Shown here: positions 11,777-22,838 of the stretch, one piece after another
Layout of the letters: each line of letters starts with the position of its first letter
Position numbering within the stretch: the first letter of the stretch is position 1
Origin: Trematomus loennbergii
Lineage: Eukaryota; Chordata; Actinopteri; Perciformes; Nototheniidae
Assembly (NCBI GenBank): GCA_012861695.1
Contig: JAAOOA010000155.1
Location: 528,001 to 592,000 of the forward strand
Length of the DNA stretch: 64,000 nt
Direction: 5' to 3'
Made by a program: the position numbers and the translations under genes
The notes under the pieces: model-generated
Databases searched by the model: none
What the model was told of the DNA's origin: nothing
The model's input: only the letters and a program-made list of their open reading frames with translations

Positions 11777-12740
11777 AAGATTGTGGGCCATTTAAGGGTA
11801 GTGACATTTTGTTTTGTGTTTATTATTACTACATTGTGTTGAACATAAATAAATATTTTTTTCTCTTTCACATACATGTGTTTGTCAAATGATTTAAACC
11901 AAAAAATGTTATCAGAATTGACTATTTAGTAAATATTTGAATTTCAAGTACCAGTAAGTACTGCCCCATAATAAGAACATTTGAGCAAATATCAGATCCT
12001 GAAAAGAAAATCTCTAATAAATTAAGCAAATATCCAAGTAAACTATAAACATAAATAAATGATCTCTTATCCTCCTCTTTCTGTTTTTTTTCGAAATACC
12101 CCCTTCCAGTTTATTTATAAAAGGTAGTCTTTGACTTTAAGTAATGATGTGTCAGTTACCAAACAATGTTTTAGAGGAGGACCTCAAGCTAGCAAACTAT
12201 TTCTTGCTTTAAATATATTCTTAAAATGCACTTTTTATCTTATGGGCTTTTTCCTAACTGGTGTTTCTTATTGCTTTATAAATTCATGTACAATGTTAGA
12301 TCCACATAAATGTTATTAGTAGCCTATTTTTATTATTATTTAGAACAAATATAGGCCTATAACTTCTGCCTCAAAATGATGTGAATCTGAATTTGTTTTA
12401 AACGTTGGACTACGACACAATTCTCAGTGTTTTTGTTCTGCTGATTTAAAGCCCTTTAATGAAACGTGTACATTTCATTTCAGTTTATGATTGGATTACA
12501 AAATGTGTTTGTGTGTGAGTGGCAACCCAGTGACTTTGTTTACATGCTCACGGAAATCAGTTGGTTAATCAGATTATGGAGGAAATCAGATGATGCATTT
12601 ATCAACAAGAGATAAGATGAGAAGTACTTTATTGAATCCCAATTTGGGAAGTGTTTTAGTTGCAGCATAAAAAGCATGGCATTATAAAAACAAAAAAGAA
12701 AGATAAGACAAACAAGAAACTACTGTACTAATGTGGCAAT
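11777..12740. other. Non-coding spacer between the convergent Harbinger genes
   Basis: AT-rich sequence. AATAAA at about 11849 is a plausible polyadenylation signal for the transposase. A fish repeat tail (GAGAAGTACTTTATTGAATC) at about 12619-12690 lies beside the last Myb-like exon. Nothing else recognised. Confidence 0.5.
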
Positions 12741-13289
12741 TACAGAGGTGGTTCGTCTTCCTGAAGAGACGGGCCACGTCGGCTGTCCACAACCTGGCCA
12801 AGAGTGCGCAGGAAGGCTAAGTTAAATGCCTGAGTTTGAGCGTTCTCCTCCTCAAGGCCATTTCCTCCTGCCTTGCCCGGGCAGTAGCCTCCATGGTCAG
12901 CTGCCAGTGCCGATCCACCTGGGCCAGTGGTGCCGTTCCTCCTGTGCTAGGTGCTCGTTTCCTCTTGCCTGTATGATGATAAGATAATTATAGCAATAAG
13001 AATGAAAAACACAGGACAGGTACAGGTCACACAAGGATATAAGAATAAAATGTATAAGCAGAACTACAGTAAGGATGAACTAAAGACAGTTATGCCCTAG
13101 ATGTTTACAATGATTGTGAAAGTGAATTACATTATGTCCAGCCTGTTGATAATGAATATAAATATATGTATATAATAGGATGTCACACACAATTGTACTA
13201 GCTGCTTACTAGCTAGTTACTTGTAACAGAGCACTTCCACACAGTGGTATAGCTTATTTTACTTACTGACGATGGATGATCTTCTAAAA

Positions 13290-14245
13290 CAGGGGTCGGC
13301 AACCTTTTTGATATGAAGTGCCATTCTAAAAAAAAAATGTATCAGCGTGCCGACGATCGTGAATTATCAAGGGGGGGTGAAGAGCTCGACGAAAACACTC
13401 GTGAAAAGTGATGTTTAACTCAGTTAATGGGGCTCATTCACTGGAGCTTCCACAAACAACAACCAACATAATTGTTACATTCAAATGAAGTAGCCTACAT
13501 TATTCAAGTTTACATTAACTTTGGATAATAACACGGGAGAAATGAGCGGAAGCGCTCTCTCTCCCTCTCTCTCTCCTGACAGCCTGTCAGTATCTCATGC
13601 AGCTCACTGATCCAGTAATGAGTGACAGTGAAGAATAAATATATTTAAACTAGTTCCAAAGGTAGATAAAATAGCTAAGTGTGTTAGGTCTAACTCTTAA
13701 TGTGTGTTCTGCTCCGCTCACCGGTCCGTCACAGCGGGTGGAGCTGCAGGATTTCTGCTTCACACACGTTGCATACCGCTATTTTATTGTCTTTTTCGGA
13801 CACCTTAAAATACTGCCAGACTGGTGAAGCCATTTTGGCGAGCTTGTTTTGCCGCACACAGAGAAAAGTGTCATGTATGTTACGTCTCGCGATCGGCCTT
13901 TTTAGAGAGCACCGATCGATCGGCAGAGTGAGTATCGGCCGATATCGATCGCCACGCAAAAACTGCGGCATTTTTACAGCTCGTTATTATGGGTAATGCA
14001 ATTTGTGAAGTGCTTTCCTCTGTGGTGAAACTATCAGCACTGCATTACGGAGGAAAGCGGCAGAAAGTCGCCTGGAGTTAAAGAGAGTGGGGCTGCGTTG
14101 CGTGCGTGGCTTCCTTCTGCAGGTAACGGGGAGATCCGAAAAAAAATAAATATTTTGTACACTTATTCCACTTATTCCTAGTGTGCCACTGGTTACGGTG
14201 CCGCGTGCCATTGGTGGCGCGCATGCCAGGGGTTGCCGACCCCTG
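13290..14245. mobile_element. Non-autonomous hAT element with BED-finger relic
   Basis: Ends are CAGGGGTCGGCAACC and GGTTGCCGACCCCTG, a 15-base terminal inverted repeat typical of hAT elements. Flanking 8-mers are TTCTAAAA and ATCTAAAG (six of eight identical). Inside, 13731-13971 on the minus strand encodes ASPVWQYFKVSEKD...CNVC, the start of a BED zinc finger, related to the separate element at 14555-15318 but inverted. Confidence 0.85.
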
Positions 14246-14554
14246 ATCTAAAGTTTAAAAAAAGTCACAATTGCAGTCGTTTTGCCATGCCTATTTCTTA
14301 CCTAGAACCACACGCTGCGGTGTCGCGGTGTCGCGATGGCACTCGGCGTTGGTGGTTGAGTTGGTGTCGGTTGTTCGGTTGGGGCTGGTGTCTGTGGTCG
14401 AGTTGGGGTCCCTTCTGGATTCGATGACGAGGACGGATCACCCGTTGTTCGGGACTGTTCCTCCTCACTAGTTTCATCTATGGCATCATCTAGAACAGCA
14501 ACATGACTTGTTAATTCCACAAACTGCTGCAGCACAATACTAAATAGCAACAAC

Positions 14555-15318
14555 TAGGGATGCTCCGATCGATCGGTCACCGATCGAGATCTGCCGATAC
14601 TCACTCTCTACCGATCGATCGGTGCTCTCTAAACATGCCGATCGCGAGGGCCGATCGCATGACGTAAAATACATGACACTTTTCTCTGTGCGCGGCAAAA
14701 CAAGCTCGCCAAAATGGCTTCACCGGTCTGGCATTATTTTAAGGTGTCCGAAAAAGACAGTAAAATAGCGGTATGCAACGTGTGTGAGAAGCAGAAACCC
14801 TGCAGCTCCACCCGATGTGACGGACCGGTGAGCGGAGCAGAACACACACTAAGAGTTAGACCTAACACACTTAGCTATTTGATCTACCTCTGGAACTAGC
14901 TAAACTAGTTATAAATATGTTTATTCTTCACTGTCGGCCTCACACATTACTGGATCAGTGAGCTGCATGAGACGATACTGACGAGCTGTCAGGAGAGGGA
15001 GAGAGGGGGAGAGAGAGAGGGAGAGAGAGCGAGGAAAAGAGAGCGCTTGCTAATTTCTCCCGTGTTATTATCCAAAGTGAATGTAAACTTGAATAATATA
15101 CATAATTTGAATGTAATAATTAAGTTGGTTGTTGTTTGTGGAAGCTCCAGTGAATGAGCCCCATTAACTGAGTTTTAAACATCACTTTAAATGGAAGATT
15201 TAAAGTGATGTTTAAATCTTCCATTTAGGCCCCGCCCCACTCGATTGGATCGGCGATCGGTATCGGCAGATACTGATTCTGGCGATCGGCCCCAAAATTG
15301 GCGATCGGAGCATCCCTA
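14555..15318 (+). mobile_element. Non-autonomous BED-hAT element with perfect target duplication
   Basis: Ends TAGGGATGCTCCGATC and GATCGGAGCATCCCTA form an inverted repeat. Both flanks carry the identical 8-mer GCAACAAC (14547-14554 and 15319-15326), a textbook hAT target-site duplication. The body encodes a truncated BED finger (MASPVWHYFKVSEKDSKIAV, from 14714) with no catalytic domain. CGATCGAT-rich subterminal sequence flanks it. Confidence 0.92.
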
Positions 15319-16225
15319 GCAACAACAACAACTGTAGAAAAGAAAAACTGAATGTAAACAATGGCACATGTGGTGGTAGCAAACAATAGCTCTAGCTAAT
15401 GCTATCTGCCTTAGCTAGCTATGTAGCTCTTCGGGGATCCATACAAGCATGGGTTGTAGAACTTAAATGTAAGGATAAAATAGACTTGTTTGTTAGAAGT
15501 GAGCTTTATAATAGATAGGGACACAACGCTTTCAAGCAAATAACAGCGTTAGCAAAGACTTACCATGCAGAGACTCCAGCAACGCGGTTGCAGAGTCCAG
15601 GCCTCCGTCCCTCCCAACGCTGGACGGTCTACTGCCATAAATATCGTTCATCAGGTCGAACCACTTCCAGCTTCTCCTATCTGAACCACTCCGGCCGTTG
15701 TGGTCCTTGACGGCTCTATACTCACTCTTCAGCTTTTTCAGTTTGTCCCTACACTGCTGGAAAGTCCTTGCGTATCCGCGTACGGACAACAGTGCAGAGA
15801 CCTCCTGGAAAACGTTGAGGTTGCGAGTTGTGCCGTCGAGCTCCCGCTGGATTTTGTCATCTGCTATCAGATGGAGGAACGTCGTAACCTCGTCAACCGA
15901 CCACGGTGTGCTTTTTGTTGCCATTTCTAGCTTCTCTGTTTTCAAAAATGCTGCAAGCGTCACAATGTATGCGACGCTAGGGATGATCAACTCGCGCGAG
16001 AATTGTGACGATTCTCTCTGACCAATCAGCAGTCCGCCCAGTTGTTGGCCCGCTAGTGTGGCCTCGATAGAACCACAATTTTCTCGGGCCAGAAAATATG
16101 TGAAAAAGTGGCCCCGGGCCGGGCCGGAACTAGGCCTAGTGGAAGCGCAACCAAAAACGGGCACGGCACGACACGGCACGCTTAAAGCGAGCTCCGCGCT
16201 GTAGTGGAACTGCGCCATAAGACTA

Positions 16226-16728
16226 CATGGCGGAGTGGCAGCTTTTAATCACGAATGGTGCATATAAATGTTAACTTCATAAACGTTAGCACATAGTAAT
16301 AAGCATTAAATGACAAGTATTTACGGATTCCAACGGCCAGAAAGCTCCGGTGTGTTGCCGGCGTAAAGCCTCGGTTTAGCGGAAACTTTTTACCAATGCG
16401 AATATGCGCGAACGTTAAAAGACAACACATTGGCATTCATCTACTGTAATAGCAGAGGACAACAAAATACATTCCCATTCATCTGTTACTGTTATATTAC
16501 ATTATAACGGACTGTCTAGCGGAGGGTATCTTACCTTTTCAAAAAACCGCTCAGTTGTAAATGATGCCTGGAAACTTTCAGTGAAAACTCCTCCCCGTTT
16601 CAATGAAACGTCAGTGGGACAACCAATGGGTGGACACAAGATTAAAGTGAGAATGCCATAAGAAATGAACGGGAGGGGCGGGGCTAAAGTGGGACTGAGC
16701 AGCCCCGATTATCCTCGCCCCGGCTCAG
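16226..16728. other. Right flank of the outer insertion
   Basis: About 0.5 kb between the Harbinger right end and the resumption of the Tnp2-like frame. It ends with a GC-rich stretch (AGGGGCGGGGC ... CCTCGCCCCGGCTCAG). It could be the 5' side of the element that carried the minus-strand DDE gene fragment. No exon was assigned. Confidence 0.35.
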
Positions 16729-17354
16729 GATGACCCGCGGGTGATTTTGCGCACAAAACTGTTAAATGAGGAACATTACAGTCATCTCATTCAGAACCCA
16801 GGTGAAGGCCATTGTTATGGTATCAAACGTAACAGCATACTCAATACCTTGACATACTTCAACATATGTGATAACTTTGTGTTTGACATAATGCATGACA
16901 TCTTAGAAGGTGTAGCACAATATGAAGTCAAGCTGCTGTTTTTCTATTTAGGTGCCAATTTCATTTCTCGTGAGGGCATTCTCCAAAGAGTCTATGCATT
17001 CAACGTTGGCTATTTGGACAAAAAGAACCGTCCTACAAGGATAAACCTTGAACAATCTGGCAACGGAATTGGGCTCAATGCCAGTCAAACACTGTCTTAT
17101 TAGGAACATTCCGCTCATGTTTGGTGATGTAGTCCAGAAGGTAACAGACACTGGTATTTACTGTTGTGCTGTTGCATATCATCAATATTTTATTTTCGCC
17201 CAGCATTACTGAGGGAATGACAATATTTTTGAAACATCTTATAGCAGAGCATCATAGTTTGTTCAAAGAGCTGTATCCTCTAAAGAATCTCATTCCAAAG
17301 CATCACTTTATGATCCACTATCCTGAATGCATTCGCCAAATTGTGTGGACTATG

Positions 17355-18639
17355 CAGGGATGCAAACTTGTCACCTTTCGGCGAAATTCGCCGTTTTGAA
17401 TCCAAAATAGGTCGTTTGTGTGATTCATGTAGATCTGCAATACAAATATTTTGGGGTATGGGGGGGGTCGGGACCCGGAGTAATCTGCGGCCGCGAGCTG
17501 TTATGTGCCATCATGACACGCATGGTGTTCTTTTTGATATATTATAATGAAGCGCGAGCTGTGTGCTAGAGTCTTCCTGCCTGTCGGCTCTGCTCATGGA
17601 TGTATAATAAGGCTCTGCTGCTCCGGGATGAGGGTCTAGCTTCAGCAGCTACATTACCTACGGGTGCGTTCGTTAATATTAACTGCGGTCCGGAGTCACT
17701 GTGGCACAGACTGGACCGCTGGTGAACAGCTGTTAGAACGGGCCGTTCAGGTGTTCAGAGCAGAGCTCCCTGTCGGAGCGGCAGAGCGTGATGTGCACTG
17801 AAAAGTGTTCCTGTCGCAATATTATCGTTGAGCTAGCTAACTAGCATACATTGTCACTATCTGCTAACGTTAGCTTTAGCCTTCGTTTTCAAATAGTTTT
17901 AAAAGAGTAAAAGTAGAAGTACTCAGGTCTTGTACTTGAGTAAAAGTAGAAGTAGAAGTCCTGCATTCAAAATGTTCCTCAAGTGAAAGTATAAAAGTAT
18001 TATCATCAAAATATAGTGAAAGTAGCGACAGTAAAAGTAGTCATTGTGCAGATTGGTCCATTTCAGAATAATATATATGATATGTTTTATAATGATTGAT
18101 CATGAAAGTGTTCTCAAAGCTGGTAAAGGTGCAGCTAGTTTGAATGACTTTGTATACTGCAGGGTAGCTTGTGGATTTACTCCAGGTGGAACTAAAGTCT
18201 GATTTAACAAAAAAGTACACCATGTACCTCTGAACTGTAGAGGAGAAGAAGAACAAAGTAGCAAACATTGAAATACTTAAATAAAGTACAAGTATCTCAA
18301 AATTGTACCCAAGTATAGTACTTGTTGAGTTTATGAACTTAGTTACTTTACACCAGTGGCTATAAAGATAGAAAGACTAAGCCTTGCACAGGGCATGAAA
18401 ATACATTTTCAAAATGCTCAACAGTCCTGCCAAAATTATAAACTGACTGCTACACAATTAAAATAAATGCTTTTATACATTTCTATTAGATGTGACTCTT
18501 TGGCGTTTCTGTTATTAACTGCTTTAGTTGTTCTGACTGCTAAAATCCTGTTATTCCTAATTTTAAAGCTGATATTCCGTGGGGTCGGGGGGCTCGGATC
18601 CTTGTCACCTTTTTCATACCTGATGAGTTTGCATCCCTG
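17355..18639. mobile_element. hAT-like insertion with an inner hAT-derived repeat
   Basis: Ends CAGGGATGCAAACT and the inverse AGTTTGCATCCCTG interrupt the Tnp2-like frame after CGCCAAATTGTG...ACTATG; host coding resumes at ATATGAAGCCAAACAC. Flanks GGACTATG and ACTATTGA suggest an imperfect 8-base duplication. A second repeat of the 'ACTTGAGTAAAAGTAGAAG ... AGTTACTTTACACCA' type (about 17895-18352) is nested inside; relatives occur at 25555-25800, 40688-40745 and 51785-51900. Confidence 0.75.
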
Positions 18640-19217
18640 ACTATTGAGATATGAAGCCAAACACAAGTTTTTTAAGTCCAGCATAAAAAAACTTTAAGAA
18701 CATAACCAAATCCCTTGCAAAGAAACACCAAATAGCTATTGCATATCACTGGGAATCCCTTGGCATCAAAGGCATAGAGTCTGGGCCTGTTAAAACAGAA
18801 ATGTTGACTGATCTTGAAAATGGTGAGATTATTTCAGAACATTTCCAGCTTGATCTGTCTAGTGAAGTAAGTGTCACACCTTGGGTCAAATGTCAAGGTA
18901 TTGAGTATCGTACCGGTCTTGTTGTCTGCTTAGACTTGATGGATGAGATACCAGTGTTTGGGCCGATTGTTTGTAATTTTCTGATGAGAGCTGAAATTCA
19001 TTTTTTGGTATTAGACATGGAAAGTGTATTTGTTGAGCATCTTCATGCCTTTAATGTTAAGCAGGATAGTCTTTCAGTCATCAAACCTGATGCACTGCAA
19101 TTTCATAAGCCTTTTGATTTGCAAATGTCTGCAAGTGCCAATGACACCCTTTTTTATGTTGTCTTAGACAGCTATGTGCTGTCATTTTTTATTTATCCCT
19201 CCACCCCATGGGTGTGT

Positions 19218-19279
19218 GAGGTCCAAAAAGGTTGTTTGTTGCCTGGCACGGCAGGCAACAAACAACCTTTTTGGACCTC
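19218..19279. repeat. Near-perfect 28-bp-arm hairpin
   Basis: GAGGTCCAAAAAGGTTGTTT and its exact complement form 28-base arms around a 6-base loop. It lies near the 3' end of the Tnp2-like pseudogene and reads through in that frame. It is probably a small fold-back insertion. Confidence 0.8.
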
Positions 19280-19425
19280 CACTGCCATAGAGGGTTATTT
19301 TTTATTTGTTGAATTGCATATTGTGAGAATTTGTGCATTGGAGAATTTGTCAGTCTTAAGAGACATGCCACCATTCAAATAAAGCACTTGTCCTATATGT
19401 TATCTGGAATGATTTATTGGTCATT

Positions 19426-19930
19426 GTAACTTTTAACACCAGTTTGTTGTACATCATAATACCAATACACTACATTGACACTAGATTAGTGTTCATTTTG
19501 AACTCCCAGAGGGTTGAGGCTAATGCAAAATGCAACACCAGTATAATGTGCATTCAACACTAGTTCAGTGTACATGTTTAACTCTAAAAGGTGTTAGATG
19601 GGAGAAGATGTATCACTACTGTAGTGTTACTCTACACCGGGACAGTGTTAAATTGCAACACTATTAGTGTACATGTTTAACTCTAAAAGGTGTTAGATGG
19701 GAGAAGATGTATCACTACTGTAGTCTTACTCTACACCGGGACAGTGTTAAATTGAAGATGCAGCCAACACTGTTAGTGTTGTTATCGGTGTTGGTGTTCA
19801 GTGTTGGTGTTCACATCTTACACTCTTAGTGTTGGTATAGTAACACTGTGATAGTGTTATATTGTCAACACTTTGGAAAGTGTTAATTTAACACTTTGCT
19901 GGTGGTTTCAATATAAACTCTTTTATAGTG
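19426..19930. repeat. AACAC/GTGTT-rich element with a 100-bp tandem duplication
   Basis: The segment is filled with AACACTA, AGTGTT and GTGTTAAATT words in both orientations. A block starting GTACATGTTTAACTC at 19570 is repeated about 100 bp later at 19669. It resembles a decayed short element with palindromic subunits. No ends were fixed. Confidence 0.55.
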
Positions 19931-20580
19931 TTAAAATTAACTACATGGGTGTTGAATTTTTGATTTCAAATTTGCTGTGAGCTGTCCGATGTGCTAATTA
20001 CGCACCAACGGGGCATAACAATGGACTCCAGTGAACACTATTACGGGCACTATAGAGCACGCACAAAAGCACTAGCACACACACTACAAAGATGTAAAAT
20101 ATTATTTTACCAACAATGTGGAATTTATTGGCTACATATTACACAGATTATGGGCTGCAGCAGCAATAACCATAAAATAATCATTCAAATACCACAAACA
20201 TGATTGACCAGTATACAGATTATGCACATGATTTAGCAGATTTAGCGTTTTTAGAGAGGAAGAATTCCGAGATACGTTTTTGCGCCATGTCAGTTACTTG
20301 TGTCGTTTTGCGTCACGGACTAAAAACTAACACATCTTTTTTATTTTTCTTCCCTGAAGCAAAATTATTTATTATATAGTTTTAAATTATCATTTGAATA
20401 ATAACATATAATATAAAATATAATCTCAGGCACAATGAAATGAAATAAATATATATAAAATACAAATAAAATAAATGTGCAGACAGGGGAGCTCAGCACC
20501 GCCTGCCTGCCGCTAGGGGGTGCTGCCGCGCCCTCAGCGCCCCCCCTTTCCGCGCCCCTGAATGTGAGTCATCTGTCTTT
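19931..20580. other. Intergenic spacer upstream of the TNF-receptor-like gene
   Basis: AT-rich sequence followed by a short GC-rich stretch at about 20500-20560 (GCCTGCCTGCCGCTAGG). No coding evidence. Confidence 0.4.
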
Positions 20581-20590
20581 TTTTCACGTC

Positions 20591-20597
20591 TATATAA
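20591..20597 (+). promoter_or_regulatory. TATA box of the TNF-receptor-like gene
   Basis: TATATAA at this position is preceded by a T-run and lies 97 bases upstream of the ATG at 20694. That spacing suits a short untranslated leader. Confidence 0.55.
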
Positions 20598-20693
20598 GAT
20601 ATGGTGATTTCCATATCCCAGTAGTCGCTGTCTCACTCTGTGGTATTTCACACAGGAAACAGAGCGGCAATTGCCGGCAGTGAACTTTTGAAC

Positions 20694-21746
20694 ATGGTCC
20701 TGCTCAAATTGCTCATATTCACTTTAACTTTTTATGAACTCATTTTTTATTTGGATGCCACGATTTGCCCTAAAGGTAAAGTGTGACTTTCTTACGAAAC
20801 TGTGACTGCATAATGCCATAGAATATACTAATGTTTTTTCGCTTACAACTTTCTCATATTCCTCGTGTGCTTTTGAAATACTCAAAGGTCAGAAAGTAAA
20901 GAGAGCCCGTGTGGAGTCTTGTGAAAGCTGCCCGGATGGCAACTATCAGGATGAAGAGAATACTTCCCAACACTGCAAACCTTGTATACATTGTGATCAC
21001 AGTAAGTGTGTAGAGGATTGGGTATGATGTATTTTACAAAAAACTAAACAATAATGTGAACATTTTTGTTAAACACGAACGTTTATTTTTCGTTTCCATG
21101 TGATATGATGTTGATTTTCTTTTTTTGTAGCGACGGGAAGTTTTCTTAAAAAGAACTGCACAAAAGAGACAAACAGTGAATGTCAGTGCCATAGGGGATT
21201 TGTTCGCCATGATGATTCCAGTTGCAAATGTAACAAGGGATTTGGACTAACCCGTGGAGGTACAATTTCATCCAAGACTGCATTCCAAATCTAAAAAAAA
21301 ACAATATATTTGATATGTTTTACATGTTTTATGTATTATTTCTCCAGAGCAACCAGAATGTTCAGAATGTGAAGAGGGATTTTTCAGCTCAAGTATCAAC
21401 TCACGGTGTCAAAAATGGAAAGAGTACGTGTATTATAATGTTTCAAATCTGTACACGCATTTTATTTAAAAATAAGTAATGTTAACTACATTGATGTTGA
21501 CAGCTGCATCATTTATCCTTCATTCTAGATGTAAGTCAGGAGTAAAGTTTGCTGGAAACAAGACCTCAGATGTCATATGTAATGTGGACAGTTACACTAC
21601 ACCCTCCACATCAAACGAAACAGTTTCTCTACTCACAAGATTAACATCCCACCATTCACATGGGGGGGACAAAGCTCAGAATCCTGCCACTAACATCAAG
21701 ACCACCACTTCCAGCATCAGCACCACCAGCACCACAGCTGGTGCAG
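20694..21746 (+). CDS. TNF receptor superfamily member, five 5' exons only
   Basis: Exons 20694-20775, 20888-21001, 21131-21259, 21348-21423 and 21529-21746 join in phase with GT-AG introns. Exon 1 is a signal peptide (MVLLKLLIFTLTFYELIFYL). Cysteine-rich repeats follow: ESCESCPDGNYQDEENTSQH with CKPCIHCD, NCTKETNSECQCHRGF, CKCNKGF, ECSECEEGFFSS, then CKSGVKFAGNKTSDVICN. Exon 5 ends in a serine/threonine-rich stalk (TTTSSISTTSTTAGAG). This is the ectodomain layout of a small type I TNF receptor, resembling TNFRSF9-type genes. The expected transmembrane and cytoplasmic exons are not found downstream: from about 21768 the sequence is the duplicated tax1bp3 3' flank. The gene is therefore probably truncated, unless the missing exons lie elsewhere. 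The exact member cannot be named. Confidence 0.8.
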
Positions 21747-21767
21747 GTACTTTTGACGCATTTTTTA

Positions 21768-22605
21768 TGGTAAAATTTTCATTCTTTTCTTATTTTCAAA
21801 AGGTTTCTGTATGAAAACCTAACTAAGGGTAGCAGCAGGGAACAGTTTATCCAGATATTCCTAATATTACTATAATTACAGTTCTCTTGCTCTGGTTATT
21901 GAACAAAATCGGCTGAAATGAGGTGTTTTTTCAGGACATGTTGTAACATAACGCTTCCACATGTCTCCACACACATCTGTTTTCAAATAAACAAACCACC
22001 ACATCTTCAAGGTATTTGCTTTCAGTCGTTGGACAACAGGACGGTGCTCTTTATGCCCACACACACTAATTATCATCTTATCTACTTCACCTTTTAAAAC
22101 ATCTCCGTAGCATCTCCGTCTGAAATGAGGAGCAACCTTAAAAATCCAGATTATCAGGGCACACATTATTTTTTTTGACAAATCTTTTAGTAAAATGTTC
22201 ATTTTATTCTTATTTTCAAAAGGTTTCTGTATAAAAACGGTTAGGCTATTTTTATATAACATTAGAAAGACTGATTTTTATTATTACATTATAAGCTTAT
22301 TGTGCTCATTTATGTGGCTGTGACTTTGGAATAAATAGACCCAATCACCCCCTCCAAGTTTTGATGGGGAGGACAGGAACGAAGGGAAAAGTTACATGAG
22401 AAAGTGTTTAGCTTGCAATATTGAAAGTAGCAAGGTGGAGTGCAGAGACTGAGAGAACACAGAGAGGTAGTCAGAACAGCACATCGCACCGGCCTTGACT
22501 TCGTATGGGAGCCGCACGCCCCCGCAAGGAAGCAACATTATGGTTTTCCACTATATCTGAAGAAACGTTAGAGAAAACAAATTAGTATGATGGTGCCATA
22601 TTTTG
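21768..22605 (+). repeat. Duplicated tax1bp3 3'-flank segment, copy 1
   Basis: Nearly identical to 27664-28495, and in inverse orientation to parts of 31110-31790. It is itself built from related units of roughly 0.4 kb containing TTTTCAAAAGGTTTCTGTAT, CAGGACGGTGCTCTTTATG and CATCTCCGTAGCATCTCCG. In the other two places this sequence follows the last tax1bp3 exon. Here it lies ahead of exon 2, which marks a duplication junction at about 22606. Confidence 0.85.
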
Positions 22606-22838
22606 TGTGTCAGGGTTTATAAATGTAACGGGTAAAGCCATGATTTGTTTCCTGTGGAACAGCAACGGATTGAGATCAAGAAGGGAGATAATCTGATCCT
22701 GGGCTTCAGCATCGGAGGAGGGATCGACCAGGACCCCGGACAGAACCCTTCTCTGACGACAAGGCTGACAAAGTAAGAGTGTGTGTGTGTGTCGTGGCGT
22801 TTTCTGCGTTTCTACATTTAATATCCACTTTTAGGGCT

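Larger units (their letters stand above)
12741..15924 (-). pseudogene. Harbinger Myb/SANT-like DNA-binding gene
   Basis: Exon 1 (15924-15564) starts MATKSTPWSVDEVTTFLHL, with the tryptophans of a Myb/SANT-like (trihelix) domain (TPWSVDE ... CRDKLKKLKSEYRAVKDHNG ... SWKWFDLMNDIYG). It ends at a GTAAGT donor. Exon 2 (about 14510-14302) is acidic, then proline/threonine rich (DDAIDETSEEEQ). Exon 3 (12969-12741) reads RWIGTGS-type sequence in one frame and FNLAFLRTLGQVVDSRRGP in another, so a single missing base near 12855 breaks it. The exon 1 to exon 2 phase does not fit cleanly. Such proteins partner the transposase in DNA binding and nuclear import. Open sequence upstream of 15924 runs into the terminal repeat and is not taken as coding. 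Confidence 0.7.
10661..16225 (+). mobile_element. PIF/Harbinger DNA transposon, nearly complete
   Basis: Terminal inverted repeats are TAGTCTTATGGCGCATTTCC at the left and its near complement (GGAACTGCGCCATAAGACTA) at the right. The outer GC-rich subterminal regions also correspond (GGCACGGCACG-type sequence). Inside are the two genes expected of this superfamily: a DDE_Tnp_4-type transposase (+) and a Myb/SANT-like DNA-binding protein (-), convergent. The 3-base target duplication expected of the group could not be fixed, because the flanks are themselves palindromic with the ends. Two hAT-derived elements sit in the intron of the Myb-like gene. Confidence 0.85.
7774..19382 (+). pseudogene. 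C2H2 zinc-finger, CACTA/Tnp2-like transposase gene, fragmented
   Basis: Coding remnants lie at 7774-9012, 16729-17354 and 18640-19382. The first begins MYKCYICRLLLDTPGSLTRH, a C2H2 finger (C-x2-C ... H-x4-H), with a second CAQDGCSLQF...HLKKYH finger. It continues to GTIAQITGDNLGLNGLLGYV...MCLTDK, which resembles the first catalytic aspartate and CxxC region of Tnp2-type transposases. The second part carries FVFDIMHDILEGV, like the second-aspartate block of that superfamily. Frame changes near 8405-8415, 8595, 17095 and 17140 are needed to follow the homology. Two insertions (about 9013-16728 and 17355-18639) interrupt it, and a 62-base hairpin sits near the 3' end. The family assignment is an inference from motifs; the pseudogene status is clear. 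Confidence 0.7.

Noticed and set aside
10810..11791. Antisense and alternate-frame open frames over the transposase
   Set aside because: Shadows of the real coding strand, which carries the DDE residues and helix-turn-helix motif.
15925..16218. N-terminal extension of the Myb-like protein
   Set aside because: The frame runs into the Harbinger terminal repeat. The conserved start MATKSTPW at 15924 fits the family.
9013..16728. Terminal repeats of the outer 7.7 kb insertion
   Set aside because: CCCTGTGGATC at the left and CCCGATTATCCTC at the right were compared, but no inverted or direct match strong enough to define the element was seen.
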